64,000 nt of DNA, taken from assembly GCF_963662255.1 (NCBI RefSeq), contig NC_085046.1:142243762-142307761 (forward strand), in the 5' to 3' direction. Shown one piece after another: positions 62,236 to 64,000 of the stretch. The notes under the pieces are model-generated. The model was not told the DNA's origin, made no database searches, and worked only from the letters and a program-made list of their open reading frames with translations. The stretch's first letter is position 1. Every line of letters starts with the position of its first letter. The position numbers and the translations under genes were made by a program. The DNA is from Cinclus cinclus (lineage: Eukaryota; Chordata; Aves; Passeriformes; Cinclidae).

Positions 62236-64000
62236 CAACATTTCAAGAAAATTTCTGTGAGTTGTTAGTCATCCTTTAAGTTTCTCATGCAAACTTTCAT
62301 AAAATCACACACTCCATTCCCTGAATTGGTTCCCTGCTTCGAGACACTGCACTACATTTGAACTCAGAGGTCACTTCTGGGTGACAGCAGGGAGCAGAGG
62401 GGGTGCAAGTGTTGCTGGAAGCAATGTCAGTAGAAAAGCAAATCTCACTCTTTCTCAGACCCAGGCCTCATCTGGACACAGAGAGGGACTGGTTTGAAGG
62501 TGTCATGCCTTCTGTGAAACAGGAGCCTGAGGCCTTCACAGCTATGATCATTAATAGTACCTAACACTGTTTGCAAGAAAAGCCTGGCACTTCTTCTGTC
62601 TGAAATGGTCACAGAGCAACTTGTGAAACTTGCTGTTCTGAAGTCTCCTTATTAGGTGTTGATAGAAACTTTTCCCTTCAGACCAGCCACATCCCACACT
62701 CCTTGTAGAAACCTTGATAATGACATATCAGACTTTTCACAGCCAAATTTCTTGGTCATAAAACACTTCACAGGGAAAATTGTTCTGTCAATGTATTGAA
62801 TTTTCATAGCATTGCCATTAGCAACACTATTTACCTTGAGGGCAAACAACAAAAGAAACAATTCTCTGGGATCCACTTGGCTGTAAAAAACACTAGGCTG
62901 TTTGTAAAGTAGTTTACAAACTCCTGGTTTTGTGTGTGATTAGTATTTACAGGGTTGTGGTGATCAAAAATGAGACATACATTTTTTCTGCATCGATGGC
63001 CCAGAAGCTGTGGAGCACCACACCCTTTCTGTGGGCAGAAAGTTGCTTCTTATGCAATCAACATTGTTATACAGTTCTTCAAAACTACAGAATATTGAGA
63101 CCTGAGAATCCCAGAGATTCTCAGCTACCAGAGATACATATTTTGCTATGCATCCTATTCACTCTAGGGTTTAGAGTAAAATGTAGGCAAGGTAAGAAAT
63201 AACAAGACAGTCTTTAGTAGCTATCTCCTATATCTGTGCATGTGAAGAAATGGAGTTGATTAGCCAACATGGATGGGAAAAATATCACTATACCATCTGA
63301 TAGACATTTCAGGTATCAGTTATGTTCATTCTATCTTCTAGAGAATATATGAAAGGAGGTGGGTGGCATGAAGTGCCAAAGGATGAATTTTCACTGCCCT
63401 TTCAGCCACTTGTGTCTCTGTTCTCAATAAAAGCAATATAAAGGTTGCTATTAAGTATTCCTTTCAGATCAGAGACACAATGGGTCAGATGTTCTAGAAG
63501 GGATGTCATTGTTCTGCTGAGCTCAAATTAAGGGCAGAAAAGTAGAAAGCTCAAGGCTGATATGTTTGGCTTCATTTCCTGCTGTAGAGTATCAAAAGCT
63601 CAGGGGCTTGTGTTTTTATGTCAGTGATTGCTGCACGACAGTCAAATAATTTTAAACCAAAACTGCTAGTAAACTAAAATAATAAACTGTGTCATTCAGG
63701 GACTACTCCTTCCTGGTAACAGTGGATGATCCTGTGACTATAAAGATCAACATGAATTTTCATTTACATTACTACTACAATCTTGTTAGAGATTTTGCAA
63801 TGCCTGAATTGTGTGGTGGAGGAAGAAGATAAAGTTTAATACACAATTCACAGTGAAAAAATAGGAAACTAAAGTTTTGAAACCTTAATTGAGAGAGAAA
63901 AGGAGGCTAGATTTGGAAATATATCCAACCTTCAGATCAGCACCACTGTCAAGAAAAATAAGCTACTCAGTGCTGGAAACAGCAGCTGGAGAAGGACTCA
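62236..64000. other. Unique non-coding DNA to the window end
   Basis: No gene or repeat recognised. Frames up to 90 codons (62930-63202, plus) have no identifiable domain. Confidence 0.5.

Noticed and set aside
1..64000. tRNA, rRNA, small nuclear RNA genes, CRISPR arrays, bacterial operons or CpG-island promoters
   Set aside because: Looked for on both strands by eye; no cloverleaf with A/B boxes, snRNA core, regularly spaced repeats or CpG-dense block was found. A computed scan could still find weak cases.

Overview
This window looks like non-coding nuclear DNA from a bird, most likely a songbird. The evidence is its repeats. There are four CR1 LINE fragments, each ending in the CR1-type octamer tail (ATTCTATG-like units). 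There is one LTR of a kind widespread in avian genomes. There is also an ATCCC pentanucleotide satellite and two CA microsatellites. The rest is A+T-rich and strongly CpG-depleted, as expected for methylated intergenic or intronic vertebrate DNA. Naming songbirds rests on my memory of the LTR family and is less secure than 'bird'. I see no bacterial, organellar or viral gene organisation.

Layout: 1-6659 is unique sequence with a small TTTC repeat. 6660-6960 is a GC-rich block with no CpG. 6961-8145 is unique, followed by an AT tract and a minus-strand CR1 (8216-8870). 8871-17208 is unique and includes 11.5-12.9 kb, where CpG is locally retained and the two longest open frames outside the LTR lie. 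17209-17294 is the pentanucleotide array. 21385-22379 is a solo LTR lying antisense. 24108-24668 is a Q/A-rich frame on the minus strand with only two internal stops, possibly a decayed coding relic. 27901-27929 and 33824-33873 are CA repeats. 30927-31200 is a weak candidate terminal exon on the minus strand. 34503-34618 is a short CR1 tail. 39.0-39.9 kb has two small tandem duplications and a simple-sequence inverted repeat. 39930-59660 is the longest stretch without recognisable repeats. At the right end, a plus-strand CR1 (60465-60839) and a minus-strand CR1 (61326-62235) face each other tail to tail.

No protein-coding gene can be called with confidence. The long open frames fall into three groups: pieces of repeats (the 260- and 173-codon frames inside the LTR, the CR1 reverse-transcriptase remnants, and the satellite-encoded pentapeptide repeat), chance frames, or the few weak candidates described as findings. 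No RNA gene, CRISPR array, operon, CpG-island promoter or intact mobile element was found. I did not find a convincing new biological system. The most useful leads are possible conserved non-coding elements at 11.5-12.9 kb and 26.4-26.7 kb, and the relic frame at 24.1-24.7 kb.
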